This document shows positions 8,579-17,659 of a stretch of DNA of 64,000 nucleotides, one piece after another. A model generated the notes under the pieces. That model saw only the letters and a program-made list of their open reading frames with translations, made no database searches and was not told where the DNA came from. The translations under genes were made by a program, and so were the position numbers. Source of the stretch: JAEULH01 sp963805915 (GTDB lineage Bacteria > Pseudomonadota > Alphaproteobacteria > Rhodospirillales > Defluviicoccaceae); NCBI GenBank assembly GCA_963805915.1, contig CAWDWD010000018.1, positions 206,232 to 270,231 of the forward strand, written 5' to 3'. The stretch's first letter is position 1. Each line of letters starts with the position of its first letter.

Positions 8579-10480
8579 TGGCGGATTTCCGCGGTTTTCG
8601 AGGGGCTCAGACCGGAAATTGGCCATAAATGTAGTGCCACGGTAATGGCATAATACGCGTTGACAGCGCTGGCCCAGTAATGCATCTGAGTAGTGCATTC
8701 TGTGAGGCCGCATGTTCTTCCGCCGCAAAGCCGTTGGTGAGCGCAGTTACCTGCAGATCGTCGAGAGCCGCCGCGATGGCCGCTCGGTCCGTCAGCATGT
8801 CGTCGCCACGCTGGGGCGGGCGGAGGATTGGCTCGACAGCGGCAAGCTCGACCAGCTGCTGCAGTCCGGCGCAAGGCTGAGCGAAACCGCCCTGGTCCTG
8901 TCGGCGCTGCGCGATGGCGATGGGCTGGTGGTCGACAGCCGGCGCATCGGCGCGCCGCTGATCTTCGCACGTTTGTGGCGCGAGACCGGCTGCCAAGCGG
9001 TGATCGAGGGATTGCTCGCCGAGCGCCAGTTCCAGTTTCCGGTCGAACGGGCGATCTTCGCCAGTGTCCTGCACCGTCTTTGCGTCTCCGGCTCCGACCG
9101 GGCCTGCGACAAGTGGCTGGAGGGTTACCGGGTTGCCGGGGTCGACGGCCTCGATTTGCACCATCTGTACCGGGCGATCGCTTGGCTGGGTGAAGAGCTT
9201 GCCGACCAGGAAGGACGCACCCGGGCGCCGCGGGCGATCAAGGACCTGGTCGAAGAGCGGCTGTTCGCGCGCCGGCGCGACCTGTTCACCGATCTCGACC
9301 TGGTGTTCTTCGATACCTCCGCCCTCTACTTCCACGGCGAGGGTGGCGAGACGCTCGGGCGGCGCGGCAAGTCCAAGGATCACCGCCCGGAATTGAAGCA
9401 GGTGGTGATCGGCGTGGTCATCGACCGGGACGGCCGTCCCCTCTGCTCGGAAACATGGCCGGGCAACGCCACCGACGTCCAGGCGCTGCTGCCGGTGATC
9501 GACCGCCTGCGCGCGCGCTTCTGCATCGGCCGGATCTGCGTGGTCGGCGATCGCGGCATGATCAGCGCACGCACGCTGGCGGAGCTGGAAGAGCGTGGGA
9601 TCGACTACATTCTCGGGGCGCGTGAGCGCAACGATGCCGAGGTGCGCGGGACCGTGCTCGCCGATACCGCTGGCATGGTGCCGCTGTCGATCCCCAAGGC
9701 CGCCGGCGCGACGACCGACATCGAGGTCAAGGAGGTTCTGGTCCGGCCCTGGGACGGCAAGGGCAAGTCCCGGCGCTATGTTGTCTGCTACAACCCCGAG
9801 CGCGCCGCCTGGGAGGCCGCCCAGCGGACCGCGATCATCACGGCGCTGCGCGAACAGCTGTCGCGCGGCGACAAATCCCTGGTCGGCAACAGCGGCTTCC
9901 GCAAGTTCCTGAAGGTGGTCGGCGACGACCACTTCGCCCTCGACGAGGCCAAGGTTGCAGAGGAGGCAAGGCTCGACGGCTTCTATGTGCTGCGCACCAA
10001 CAGCAAGCTGCCCACCCTCGAGGTGGCGATGCGCTACCGCGAGCTGTGGAAGGTCGAGCAGATCTTCCGCGCCACCAAGGCCGTCCTCGAAACACGTGAG
10101 GTTTACCATGCCAGCGACGCCGCCATCCGCGGCCACCTGTTCTGCAGCTTCCTGGCACTGATGCTGCGCAAGGACTTGCAGGACCGGCTGCAGGCGGCCC
10201 AACTGGATCTTGAATGGCAGGACGTCATCGTCGACCTCGATCGTCTTGTGGACACCACCGTCGACCAGCAGGGGCGCCGCTTCGTCCTGCGCAATCAGCC
10301 GCCGGGCTGTGCCGGAGCCGTGTTCAAGGCCGTTGGCGTCGCCCTGCCGCCCCTATTCCGACGCCTGGACGCGCAAAAACCCACCGCGCCCACCGACCCG
10401 CCCAGTCAGAAACCCCGCAAGCGCCACCTCACACCCCGCAAACGTAGTGCCACGTCGACTGCGAAAAAACGAATCCGCCA
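8579..10480 (+). mobile_element. IS1634-family insertion sequence (ends uncertain)
   Basis: The transposase is clear; the ends are tentative. TGGCGGATT at 8579-8587 is inverted at 10472-10480, with a loosely matching TTTTCG behind it. No target duplication is visible outside these points, and the transposase frame runs 13 bases past the right repeat, so the right end may be altered or my ends may be wrong. GTAGTGCCAC also occurs near both ends (8631-8640 and 10444-10453), but in direct orientation. The element lies in the trpS-murJ gap. Confidence 0.55.
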
Positions 10481-10493
10481 ATCAGATCAATAA
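8712..10493 (+). CDS. IS1634-family (IS4 superfamily) transposase
   Basis: A 593-residue DDE transposase. After an N-terminal region (MFFRRKAVGERSYLQIVESR), the core shows LVFFDTSALYF with the first Asp near residue 200, VVGDRGMIS with the second near 280, and YRELWKVEQIFRATK carrying the Glu of the YREK-type signature near 440. The length and these motifs fit the IS1634 family. The basic, Pro-rich tail ends a few bases beyond the proposed right inverted repeat. The frame is intact, so the enzyme may be functional. Confidence 0.88.
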   Translation: MFFRRKAVGERSYLQIVESRRDGRSVRQHVVATLGRAEDWLDSGKLDQLLQSGARLSETALVLSALRDGDGLVVDSRRIGAPLIFARLWRETGCQAVIEGLLAERQFQFPVERAIFASVLHRLCVSGSDRACDKWLEGYRVAGVDGLDLHHLYRAIAWLGEELADQEGRTRAPRAIKDLVEERLFARRRDLFTDLDLVFFDTSALYFHGEGGETLGRRGKSKDHRPELKQVVIGVVIDRDGRPLCSETWPGNATDVQALLPVIDRLRARFCIGRICVVGDRGMISARTLAELEERGIDYILGARERNDAEVRGTVLADTAGMVPLSIPKAAGATTDIEVKEVLVRPWDGKGKSRRYVVCYNPERAAWEAAQRTAIITALREQLSRGDKSLVGNSGFRKFLKVVGDDHFALDEAKVAEEARLDGFYVLRTNSKLPTLEVAMRYRELWKVEQIFRATKAVLETREVYHASDAAIRGHLFCSFLALMLRKDLQDRLQAAQLDLEWQDVIVDLDRLVDTTVDQQGRRFVLRNQPPGCAGAVFKAVGVALPPLFRRLDAQKPTAPTDPPSQKPRKRHLTPRKRSATSTAKKRIRQSDQ

Positions 10494-10557
10494 CTTCCAA
10501 AAACACGGTGTTGAAGTTCAGCTTGAGGCAACAAGAACCGCACAGCTGGCGTAGCAA

Positions 10558-10589
10558 GGGCCGGCGCTTGTGGCGCCGGCCCGCTTTTA
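10558..10589 (+). terminator. Rho-independent terminator directly upstream of the group II intron
   Basis: A perfect 10-bp stem (GGGCCGGCGC with GCGCCGGCCC) with loop TTGTG is followed by GCTTTTA. The intron begins 2 bases later. The gene it once served is not identifiable; only a short open frame ending at the TAG of 10552-10554 precedes it. Confidence 0.85.
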
Positions 10590-11048
10590 CGTGCGCCGTC
10601 ATGGCGCGTAGCGCCATGACGGCGCTGGTTGGCTCGCTGTGGTGGTGAGTTGGCCGACTTGGAGGTGGAAGTCCTCTGGTGACGGGAACCGTTAGCCGAA
10701 CAGCAAGGGCGTCGCCGCGAGGCGGGGTCTGAAGGAAGCTGCAGGCAAAGTCCTGGCCCGACGAACAGGAACCGCATAGGAGGCGCCGAGATCCTGGGCG
10801 AGGGGGCACGAAGACCCAAAGCCCGATGTCACCCGGAGGGTCTGGGCGTATATGCGGCGGGTATGTGGGACGAAGGTCGCGCGTCTTACCCTGGGAGGCC
10901 TGCCGGCCTGCCCCTGGTTTCAGGTGTGCTACCGGCGCCGCGAGGCGTCGGGATGGGACGGCAGGAGTCAGCAGAGGCCATAGTAGCTTGCCTTGACCGG
11001 GCGGCGAAGGGCCGAACATGGAGTGCCGGACGGCAAGCGGACGGTTCG

Positions 11049-12454
11049 ATGGTGCGAGAGGACGCCGAAGGCCGGGCTGGGATGCCCGGCGCCTGTCCCG
11101 AGGGTGGCGGCCGGAAGCCGCGAGAGAAGGGGCTGGGTGCGTCGAGCGCCGCGGCACCGTCTGTTTCTGCCCGCCCGGAGGCGACGGCCCGGTTGCTGGA
11201 GGCGATCGTCGACCGGGAGAACATGAGGGCGGCCTACCACCGCGTGGTGGCCAACAGGGGCGCCGCGGGCGTTGACGCGATGACCGTCGATGGCCTCAAG
11301 GCATTCTTGGTGGAACACTGGCCGCGCATCAAGGAAGACCTGCTGGCCGGCCGGTACCGGCCGCAGCCGGTGCGCCGGGTGGATATTCCGAAGCCCGGCG
11401 GCGGCACGCGGACCTTGGGTATCCCCACGGTCGTGGACCGGCTGATCCAGCAGGCGCTGCATCAGGGACTCTCACCGCTCTTTGACCCGGGTTTCTCGGA
11501 CGCCTCCTACGGCTTCCGGCCGGGGCGAAGCGCCCACCAAGCGGTGTTGGCCGCGCGCGGCCATGTGGCGGCGGGCCGGCGCTGGATGGTGGACATCGAC
11601 CTGGAGAGGTTCTTCGACCGGGTGAACCACGACGTGCTGATGGCACGGGTGGCGCGCAAGGTCGAAGACAAGCGGGTGTTGCGGCTGATCCGCCGCTATC
11701 TGCGGGCCGGGTTGATGGCGGACGGGGTGGCGACGGCGCGGACCGAGGGGACGCCGCAGGGCGGTCCCTTGTCGCCGCTGTTGTCGAACATCCTGCTCGA
11801 CGACCTCGACAAGGAACTGGAGCGACGCGGCCATGCCTTCGTCCGCTACGCCGACGACTGCAACATCCATGTGCGGTCCCGGCGGGCGGGCGAACGGGTG
11901 ATGGCGTCGATCACCCGGTTCCTGGCCGAGCGACTGCGGCTCGCGGTCAACGTCGCCAAGAGCGCCGTGGACCGCCCCTGGAAGCGCAGCTTCCTGGGCT
12001 TCACCATGACCGCCCACCGGGCGCCGCGCCTGCGTGTGGCACCTGCGAGCGTGGCGCGGTTCAAGGGCAAGCTTCGGGCGTTGTGGCGCCAGGGCCGGGG
12101 CCGCAGCCTCGGGCGCACGATCGAAGACCTCGCCCCGATCCTCGCCGGCTGGATCGCCTACTTCCGGTTGGCCGAGGCCAGGGGCATCTTCGAGGCGCTG
12201 GACGGCTGGATCAGGCGGCGCCTGCGCTGTCTGATCTGGCGCCAGTGCAAGCGGCCGAGGACACGAGCGATGCGCCTGATGCAGCGGGGGCTCGCGGAGG
12301 AACGGGCATGGGTCTCTCCGCCTACAACGGACACGGCCCCTGGTGGAACGCCGGGGCCAGCCACATGAACGACGCCTTCCGGGCCGGCTTCTTCCGCAAT
12401 CTCGGGCTGGTCAGCCTGCTCGACCGGCACCGCCGCCTCAACTACGCTTCATGA
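11049..12454 (+). pseudogene. ltrA: Group II intron reverse transcriptase/maturase, frameshifted near the C terminus
   Basis: The frame is open from 10863; I place the start near 11049 because the family N-terminus (LLEAIVDRENMRAAYHRV) begins around 11200, but this is uncertain. RT motifs are clear: GGGTRTLGIPTVVDRLIQQA, YGFRPGRSAHQAV, GTPQGGPLSPLLSN and the catalytic YADD at about 11847-11858. The GIIM maturase domain follows (LAGWIAYFRL, WIRRRLRCLIWRQCKR). Around 12315 the frame is lost: the original frame stops at 12368, while the expected tail (GHGPWWNAGASHM, FFRNLGLVSLLDR) continues in another frame to 12454. One missing base explains this. Confidence 0.82.
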
Positions 12455-12525
12455 ACCGCCGTGTACGGAACCGTACGCACGGTGGCGTGGGAGGAGGGCC
12501 GCCGCAAGGCGCCCTCCTACCCGAT
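12453..12525 (+). ncRNA. Group II intron domains V and VI
   Basis: The stretch beginning GAACCGCCGTGTACGG folds into the short domain V hairpin (CCGTGTACGG against CCGTACGCACGG). It is followed by a second hairpin with stem GGAGGAGGGC/GCCCTCC ending in TACCCGAT, as expected for domain VI with its branch-point A and the intron 3' end. These are the catalytic core and branching domains. Confidence 0.78.
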
Positions 12526-12636
12526 GACACCGTGCCAGAGCTTGCGATTGCCCCAAGGCACGGCCGCCCTTGTTAGGGTCTTAAAGCCCGATGCTCTTCG
12601 CAGAGCGGGTACACCGTATATATCGCATCTCCGCGC

Positions 12637-13057
12637 CTAGTTTGTCAAGTGCGAGCAGCCAATCGCATACAGAACGCACCGTCTAATGCTTTCCAAGCAT
12701 TCCACATCTATCGATGGGCTTAAGTACTTCCTGTTTCCCTCAAAGTCCTTTGGCCCTCGTATAAGCGAAAGCCTCTTGAAACATACTGTCGCGAGCATAT
12801 CAGCCTTCGCCCACATTTTCTCCGAGTCCCACGGATTGGGTAGCAATGGCCTTAGTGCGATTTTAAGATGATAATTTTTCTTTAGGCTGCGGCACGGTCG
12901 TGCTTAAGGGGACAACGGTGCACAAATTGTCTCTATAGCGAAGCCGTGGCGAGATGACGACAACAGGCCTTCTCTTGACCATTTCGGGAACCATGAACCC
13001 ACTGTTGTAATCGCAAATGAGGATGGCTCCAGGCTTGGGGTGAAAGTTAATGGGCAT
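12637..13057 (-). pseudogene. PemK/MazF-family toxin-like protein, split by a one-base frameshift
   Basis: The first frame starts with ATG at 13055-13057 and reads MPINFHPKPGAILICDYNSG, then KRRPVVVISPRLRYRDNLC and TVVPLSTTVPQPKE before a stop at 12863. The second half continues in another frame: NYHLKIALRPLLPNPWDSEK, then WAKADMLATVCFKRLSLI and a stop at 12637. Removing one A from the five-A run (T-run at 12875-12879 on the plus strand) joins them into a protein of about 139 residues typical of PemK-like type II toxins (mRNA interferases). The start is 6 bases behind the murJ stop, and no antitoxin-like gene is adjacent. It may be a decayed orphan or a consensus error. Confidence 0.82.
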
Positions 13058-13062
13058 GTTTC

Positions 13063-14619
13063 TTATGCCGCGTTCGAGCCCTTGATGAAACCGCGCAGGT
13101 CGCGCAGCCTCGCCGCGCCGGTCAGTTCCGCGGCGATGGCGTAGGTCGCAAGGCCGGCGCCGACGATGATCGCCAGGGCGCCGATGCGGTGGACGTGATC
13201 GCCGGCAAACCAAGCGCCGAGCACGATGAGATGAAGCACCGCGCACGCCGCGCCCATGGCCGCGGTTGCCGCGATTACCCGGGGCAGCCGCGAGCGCAAG
13301 CGCTCGTCGATCCGCAAATGGCCGCGGTGCCGCAAGATCACGCCGAGAGCGATGGCGTTGATCCACGAGGCAATCGAGGTCGAAATCGCGATGCCGATGT
13401 AGGATAACGGCCACATCAAGATCAGGTTCAAGCCGACATTGATGACGGCGCAAACGCCCGCGACCTTGACCGGGGTGCGGGTGTCCTCGCGGGCGAAAAA
13501 GCCTGGCGCCAGCGCCTTGATCAGGACATATGCGGGCAGGCCCGACGCGTAGGCCGCGAGCGCGATCGCGGTGGCCGCTGCCTCGGCCGGGCCGAACGCG
13601 CCGCGCTGGAACAGGACCGACATGATCGGGTGGGCAAGGACAACGAGCGCGGTCGCCGCCGGCAGAGTCAGAAGAAGCGTGAATTCAAGCGCCCTGTTCT
13701 GGCTGTGCATGGCGGCGGCGCCGTGTCCGGCGCGCAGGTGGCGCGATAAAAGCGGCAGCAGGGCCGTACTGACGGCGATGCCGACGACGCCCAAGGGCAG
13801 CTGGTTCACCCGGTCGGCGTAGAACAGATACGACACCGATCCGGCCGGCAACCACGATGCCAGCGCGGTATTGATGGTCAGGTTGACCTGATAGATGCCG
13901 GCGCCGAGCGCCACGGGCAGCGCCCGGCGGACGAGTACGCGGACCTGCGGCGTAATCCGTGGCCGCGCCAGCCGCAACCACAGGCCGGCCCGGCCGCAGA
14001 AGTAATAGAGCCATGCGAACTGCAGAACGCCGGCCGCGGCGACTCCCCATGACAGGGCGTGGCCGGGCGTGGGCGTGAACGGCGTCAGCAACAACGCCGC
14101 GGCGATCATCGCGATGTTGAGCAGGACCGGCGTGGCCGCGGCGGCGGCGAAGCGGCCGAGCGAATTGAGCACCCCGGCGAGGAGCGAGACGAGCGAGATG
14201 AACAGAAGGTAGGGGAAGTTGATCCGGGCGAACTGCACCGCCAGGTCGACCTGGTCGGGCGAATTGCCGAAGCCGGGCGCGATCAGATAGATCGCCAGCG
14301 GCATCGCGATTTCGAACGCGATGAGGAAGACGAGCAGCGCGCTCAGCAGCACGCTGAAGGTTTGCTCGGCGAAGGCGCGGGCCTTGTCGTCGCCCTCGCT
14401 TTCGACCGCCTTCGCGAACAAGGGAACAAACGCCGCCGAGAACGCGCCTTCGGCGAACAGCGCGCGGAACAGATTTGGGAGCCGGAAGGCGACGAAGAAG
14501 GCGTCGGCAATGGGACCGGCGCCGAGCACGGCGGCAATCAGCATATCGCGGATGAAGCCAAGGACCCGGCTGACCATCGTCAGCCCGCCGATGGTCACGA
14601 TCGAGCGAAGCAGCACCAT
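13063..14619 (-). CDS. murJ: Lipid II flippase MurJ (MviN)
   Basis: A 518-residue polytopic membrane protein of the MATE-like MOP superfamily. It begins MVLLRSIVTIGGLTMVSRVL, with GFIRDMLIAAVLG following, as is typical of MurJ, and contains about 14 hydrophobic segments throughout. It flips lipid-linked peptidoglycan precursor across the inner membrane. It lies 42 bases downstream of glnD on the same strand and is followed by the PemK-like fragment and then by mobile DNA that separates it from trpS. Confidence 0.96.
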   Translation of the reverse strand: MVLLRSIVTIGGLTMVSRVLGFIRDMLIAAVLGAGPIADAFFVAFRLPNLFRALFAEGAFSAAFVPLFAKAVESEGDDKARAFAEQTFSVLLSALLVFLIAFEIAMPLAIYLIAPGFGNSPDQVDLAVQFARINFPYLLFISLVSLLAGVLNSLGRFAAAAATPVLLNIAMIAAALLLTPFTPTPGHALSWGVAAAGVLQFAWLYYFCGRAGLWLRLARPRITPQVRVLVRRALPVALGAGIYQVNLTINTALASWLPAGSVSYLFYADRVNQLPLGVVGIAVSTALLPLLSRHLRAGHGAAAMHSQNRALEFTLLLTLPAATALVVLAHPIMSVLFQRGAFGPAEAAATAIALAAYASGLPAYVLIKALAPGFFAREDTRTPVKVAGVCAVINVGLNLILMWPLSYIGIAISTSIASWINAIALGVILRHRGHLRIDERLRSRLPRVIAATAAMGAACAVLHLIVLGAWFAGDHVHRIGALAIIVGAGLATYAIAAELTGAARLRDLRGFIKGSNAA

Positions 14620-14661
14620 GCGGCTTATCTACCGCGTTTTCACCGCCGCCGGAAGCGCGTG

Positions 14662-17475
14662 CTATTCGGCGGCAACGCCATCGACGGTTGCGGTCTCGGC
14701 CCTCCCGATTCTGGGGCCGTCATCCGGCGCCGCGATCGCCTCGAGCAGACGCTGCTCGATCTGCGCCAGCTTGGCCTTGTCGTCAATCTTCAGGCCGAAG
14801 ACATCCTTGACGTAGAAGACGTCGACCACCCGCTCACCATAGGTGGAAATGTGCGCGCTGGTGATCTGGAGTCCGACCGAGGTTAGCGTCGAGGTGACAT
14901 CGTGGAGGAAGCCAAGCCGGTCGCGCCCATTCACCTCGATGACGGTATGGGTAACGCTGGCCTTGTTATCGAAAAACACCGCCGGCGGGACGGTGAACAC
15001 CCGCGTGCGGCTCGGCAGCGCGCGCTCGCGCACGGCCTTGAGTTCACGCCCGGGATGCAGCCGGCCGACGATCGCCTCCTCGATGCGCTTTTTCAACCGG
15101 TCGAGCCGGTCGAGGCTGTCGAAGGCGCGGCCGGAGACGTCCTGAATCCAGAACGTATCGAGCGCCATGCTGTTGGCGAGCGTGATGATCTTCGCGTCGA
15201 CAATCGAAGCCCCGCTCAGCGCCATCGCCCCGGCGATGCGGGCAAACAGGCCGGGATGGTCGGGCGCGTAGAGGATCACTTCCGTGACATCGTGCGACGG
15301 GTGTTGACGCGCTTCGATCGACAATGGGCTCTTGGCGTCTTCCGCCTTGCGCATCAGCTCGAAATGCTGGACGTGCAACTCGACGTCGAAGGCGAGCCAG
15401 TAATCGGAATAGCCGCGCGCGAGATATGTCTCCAGCCGCTTTTCTTCCCAATCGGGCAGCCGCGCGCTGAGCCTGGCCTTAGCCCGCTCGACCCGCTCGA
15501 CCCGCCGGTCCATCGGCTGGCCGCCCGGCATTTCCATCACTTCGAGGGCGCGATAATAGAGCTCGCCGAGAAGCCCCGCCTTCCAGTTGTTCCAGATGCC
15601 GGGGCCGACCGCGTGGATGTCGACATCGGTGAGCAGCAGGAGCATCCGCAGCCGCTCCGGCGACTGCACCAGGGCGACGAAGTCGGTCACGGTTTTCGGG
15701 TTGTCAATGTCGCGTTTGAACGCGGTCCGGCTCATCAGGAGGTGGTAGCGGATCAGCCAGACGACGGTTTCGGTCTCCCAGGCGTCGAGGCCGAGGCGCG
15801 GCGCGAGCTGTTCGGCGACCGCCGCGCCAAGCTCCGAATGGTCGCCACCACGCCCTTTGGCGACATCGTGCAGCAGGACGGCGAGATACAACGCCCGCCG
15901 CGACCGGATATCGCCGGCGGCCTCGCTGGCCGCCGGATGCTCGTTCTTGAACTTGCCCGTCTCGATGCCGTGCAGGATACCGATGGCGTGGATGGTGTGC
16001 TCATCGACCGTATAGACGTGGTACATGTCGTACTGCATCTGCGCGACAACCCGTCCGAAGTCGGGGATGAAACGGCCGAATACGCCGGCGTCGTTCATTC
16101 GCTTGAGCGTTGTCTCCGGGTCGTTTGCCGAGGTCAGCATCTCCACGAACAGGCGGTTGGCGTCCGGGTCGGCGCGAACGCCTCTGTCGATCAGCTTCAG
16201 GTTCTGCTGGATCGTTCTCAGCGCGTGCGGGTGAATGTCGACACCGAAGTGCTGGGCGATATGGAACAGCCGCAGCATCTTCACCGGGTCGCGCATGATC
16301 GCGTCCTGGGGATGAAAATTGAGCCGCTCGCCGTCCAGCCTGAAGCCCTCGGGCATCCGGCGAAACAGCGGCCACATCGGGATGCGAAAGCGCCGGCGCG
16401 GCTTCTTCTGCTCTTCTTCCAGCACCGCGCAGAGGATCCGGGTGAGGTCGCCGACGGTCTTGGTCACCCGGAAATAGTGCTTCATGAAGCGTTCCACGCC
16501 GCGCGCGCCAGCCCGATCGCCGTAGCCGATGCGCTTGGCGATGACATCTTGGACGTTGAAGGTCAGCCGCTCCTCGGGCCGGCCGGAGACGTAGTGCAGG
16601 TGACAGCGCACGGTCCACAGGAAGTCCTGCGACTTCTTGAAGTGGCGAACGTCGGCGAGAGTGAAAATGCCGCGCTCGATCAGTTCCGCCATGTCCTTGA
16701 CGCGGTAGAGGTACTTGGCGATCCAGAACAGGGTTTGCAGGTCGCGAAGGCCGCCCTTGCCTTCCTTGATGTTCGGCTCGAGGACGTAGCGGGAGTCGCC
16801 CATCCGCGCGTGCCTGAGATCGCGCTCGGCGAGCTTGCTTTCGACGAAGGCCGCGCCCGTCCCGGCGGCGACCTTGCGCCAGAAGGCATCGTCGAAGGCG
16901 TCGTACAGCGGGCCGTTGCCCCACACCCAGCGCGATTCGAGAAGGCAACTGCGGATGGTCAGATCCGCGCGCGCGAGCGTTACGCAGTCCTCGACCGTGC
17001 GGGTCGCGTGGCCGACCTGAAGCCCGCAGTCCCACAGCATGTAGAGGATGTATTCAATAATCTTTTCGTTGTCGGGGCGCGATTGCGGCGGTAGCAGGAA
17101 CATCAGGTCGATGTCCGAAAAGGGCGACAGTTCGCCCCGCCCATAGCCGCCGGTGGCGAGGATCGCCATCTCGCCAGGTCCGGCGCTTTTTGCGTCGGTT
17201 ATGGGATAGACGTGCTTGGCTGCGAAGTCGTAGATGCAGCGCACCAGCTGATCGACCAGAAACGAGTTCGAGTGGACCACCTCGGGCCCGCGAATGTCTT
17301 CGTCCTCGAACCGCCGGCGGATCTCGCCGACCCCGCGATAAAGCGCCGCCTTGAAGATCTGCAGGGCGTTGGCGCGCACCAGCGCGCTGTCCGCGCCACG
17401 GCCGGCCTGCTCTTCCAGCTCCTGGACAAGGTCGCGCCGATCGATAATGGCGCGACGATTGGGGATCCGATACAT
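14662..17475 (-). CDS. glnD: Bifunctional uridylyltransferase/uridylyl-removing enzyme GlnD
   Basis: A 937-residue sensor that uridylylates PII proteins under nitrogen limitation and removes UMP when glutamine is high. The nucleotidyltransferase motif GGYGRGELSPFSDIDLMF lies near residue 105, the HD domain with LLHDVAKGRGGDHS near 530, and two C-terminal ACT domains near 735 (LYAPDHPGLFARIAGAM) and 848 (VNGRDRLGFLHDVTS). I choose the ATG at 17475 (MYRIPNRRAIIDRRDL); the frame stays open 29 codons upstream, but that stretch looks non-coding. It forms a probable operon with murJ. Confidence 0.96.
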   Translation of the reverse strand: MYRIPNRRAIIDRRDLVQELEEQAGRGADSALVRANALQIFKAALYRGVGEIRRRFEDEDIRGPEVVHSNSFLVDQLVRCIYDFAAKHVYPITDAKSAGPGEMAILATGGYGRGELSPFSDIDLMFLLPPQSRPDNEKIIEYILYMLWDCGLQVGHATRTVEDCVTLARADLTIRSCLLESRWVWGNGPLYDAFDDAFWRKVAAGTGAAFVESKLAERDLRHARMGDSRYVLEPNIKEGKGGLRDLQTLFWIAKYLYRVKDMAELIERGIFTLADVRHFKKSQDFLWTVRCHLHYVSGRPEERLTFNVQDVIAKRIGYGDRAGARGVERFMKHYFRVTKTVGDLTRILCAVLEEEQKKPRRRFRIPMWPLFRRMPEGFRLDGERLNFHPQDAIMRDPVKMLRLFHIAQHFGVDIHPHALRTIQQNLKLIDRGVRADPDANRLFVEMLTSANDPETTLKRMNDAGVFGRFIPDFGRVVAQMQYDMYHVYTVDEHTIHAIGILHGIETGKFKNEHPAASEAAGDIRSRRALYLAVLLHDVAKGRGGDHSELGAAVAEQLAPRLGLDAWETETVVWLIRYHLLMSRTAFKRDIDNPKTVTDFVALVQSPERLRMLLLLTDVDIHAVGPGIWNNWKAGLLGELYYRALEVMEMPGGQPMDRRVERVERAKARLSARLPDWEEKRLETYLARGYSDYWLAFDVELHVQHFELMRKAEDAKSPLSIEARQHPSHDVTEVILYAPDHPGLFARIAGAMALSGASIVDAKIITLANSMALDTFWIQDVSGRAFDSLDRLDRLKKRIEEAIVGRLHPGRELKAVRERALPSRTRVFTVPPAVFFDNKASVTHTVIEVNGRDRLGFLHDVTSTLTSVGLQITSAHISTYGERVVDVFYVKDVFGLKIDDKAKLAQIEQRLLEAIAAPDDGPRIGRAETATVDGVAAE

Positions 17476-17659
17476 CGGCGATCCGAGCTTTGGCTTTTGG
17501 GGGCGAGCCGGTGCGCGGGCCCCGCTCTGCCCGTATATGTTGCCACATCCCGCTCCCGGCAAGATAGCCCGCCGAACGCGGGGCGGCCAGTGGGCGCAGC
17601 GGCGGATCTGTCTTGGTTGGACGGAAGGATGGCCGAGGCTTAACGCCTTACGTCGTCGT

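Larger units (their letters stand above)
10591..12525 (+). mobile_element. Group II intron, bacterial class C type
   Basis: The element starts with GTGCGCC, the usual group II 5' end, and finishes with CTACCCGAT after recognisable domains V and VI. It encodes a reverse transcriptase/maturase without a DNA endonuclease domain and lies immediately behind a transcription terminator in the same orientation. Both are hallmarks of class IIC introns, which use terminator hairpins as insertion cues. About 460 bases of structured RNA (domains I-III) precede the coding part. The maturase is frameshifted near its C terminus, so mobility is doubtful unless the shift is a sequence error. Confidence 0.85.

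Noticed and set aside
8359..8970. 200-codon N-terminal extension of trpS
   Set aside because: The extension lies antisense to the IS1634 transposase and lacks family similarity; the ATG at 8358 gives the normal TrpS start.
8631..10453. GTAGTGCCAC at both ends of the IS1634 region as a target duplication
   Set aside because: The right copy lies inside the transposase reading frame and the left copy inside the proposed left repeat, so they cannot flank the element.
14902..17094. 730-codon open frame antisense to glnD
   Set aside because: Mirror frame of a well-supported gene with arbitrary His/Asp/Gln-rich composition and no recognisable motif.
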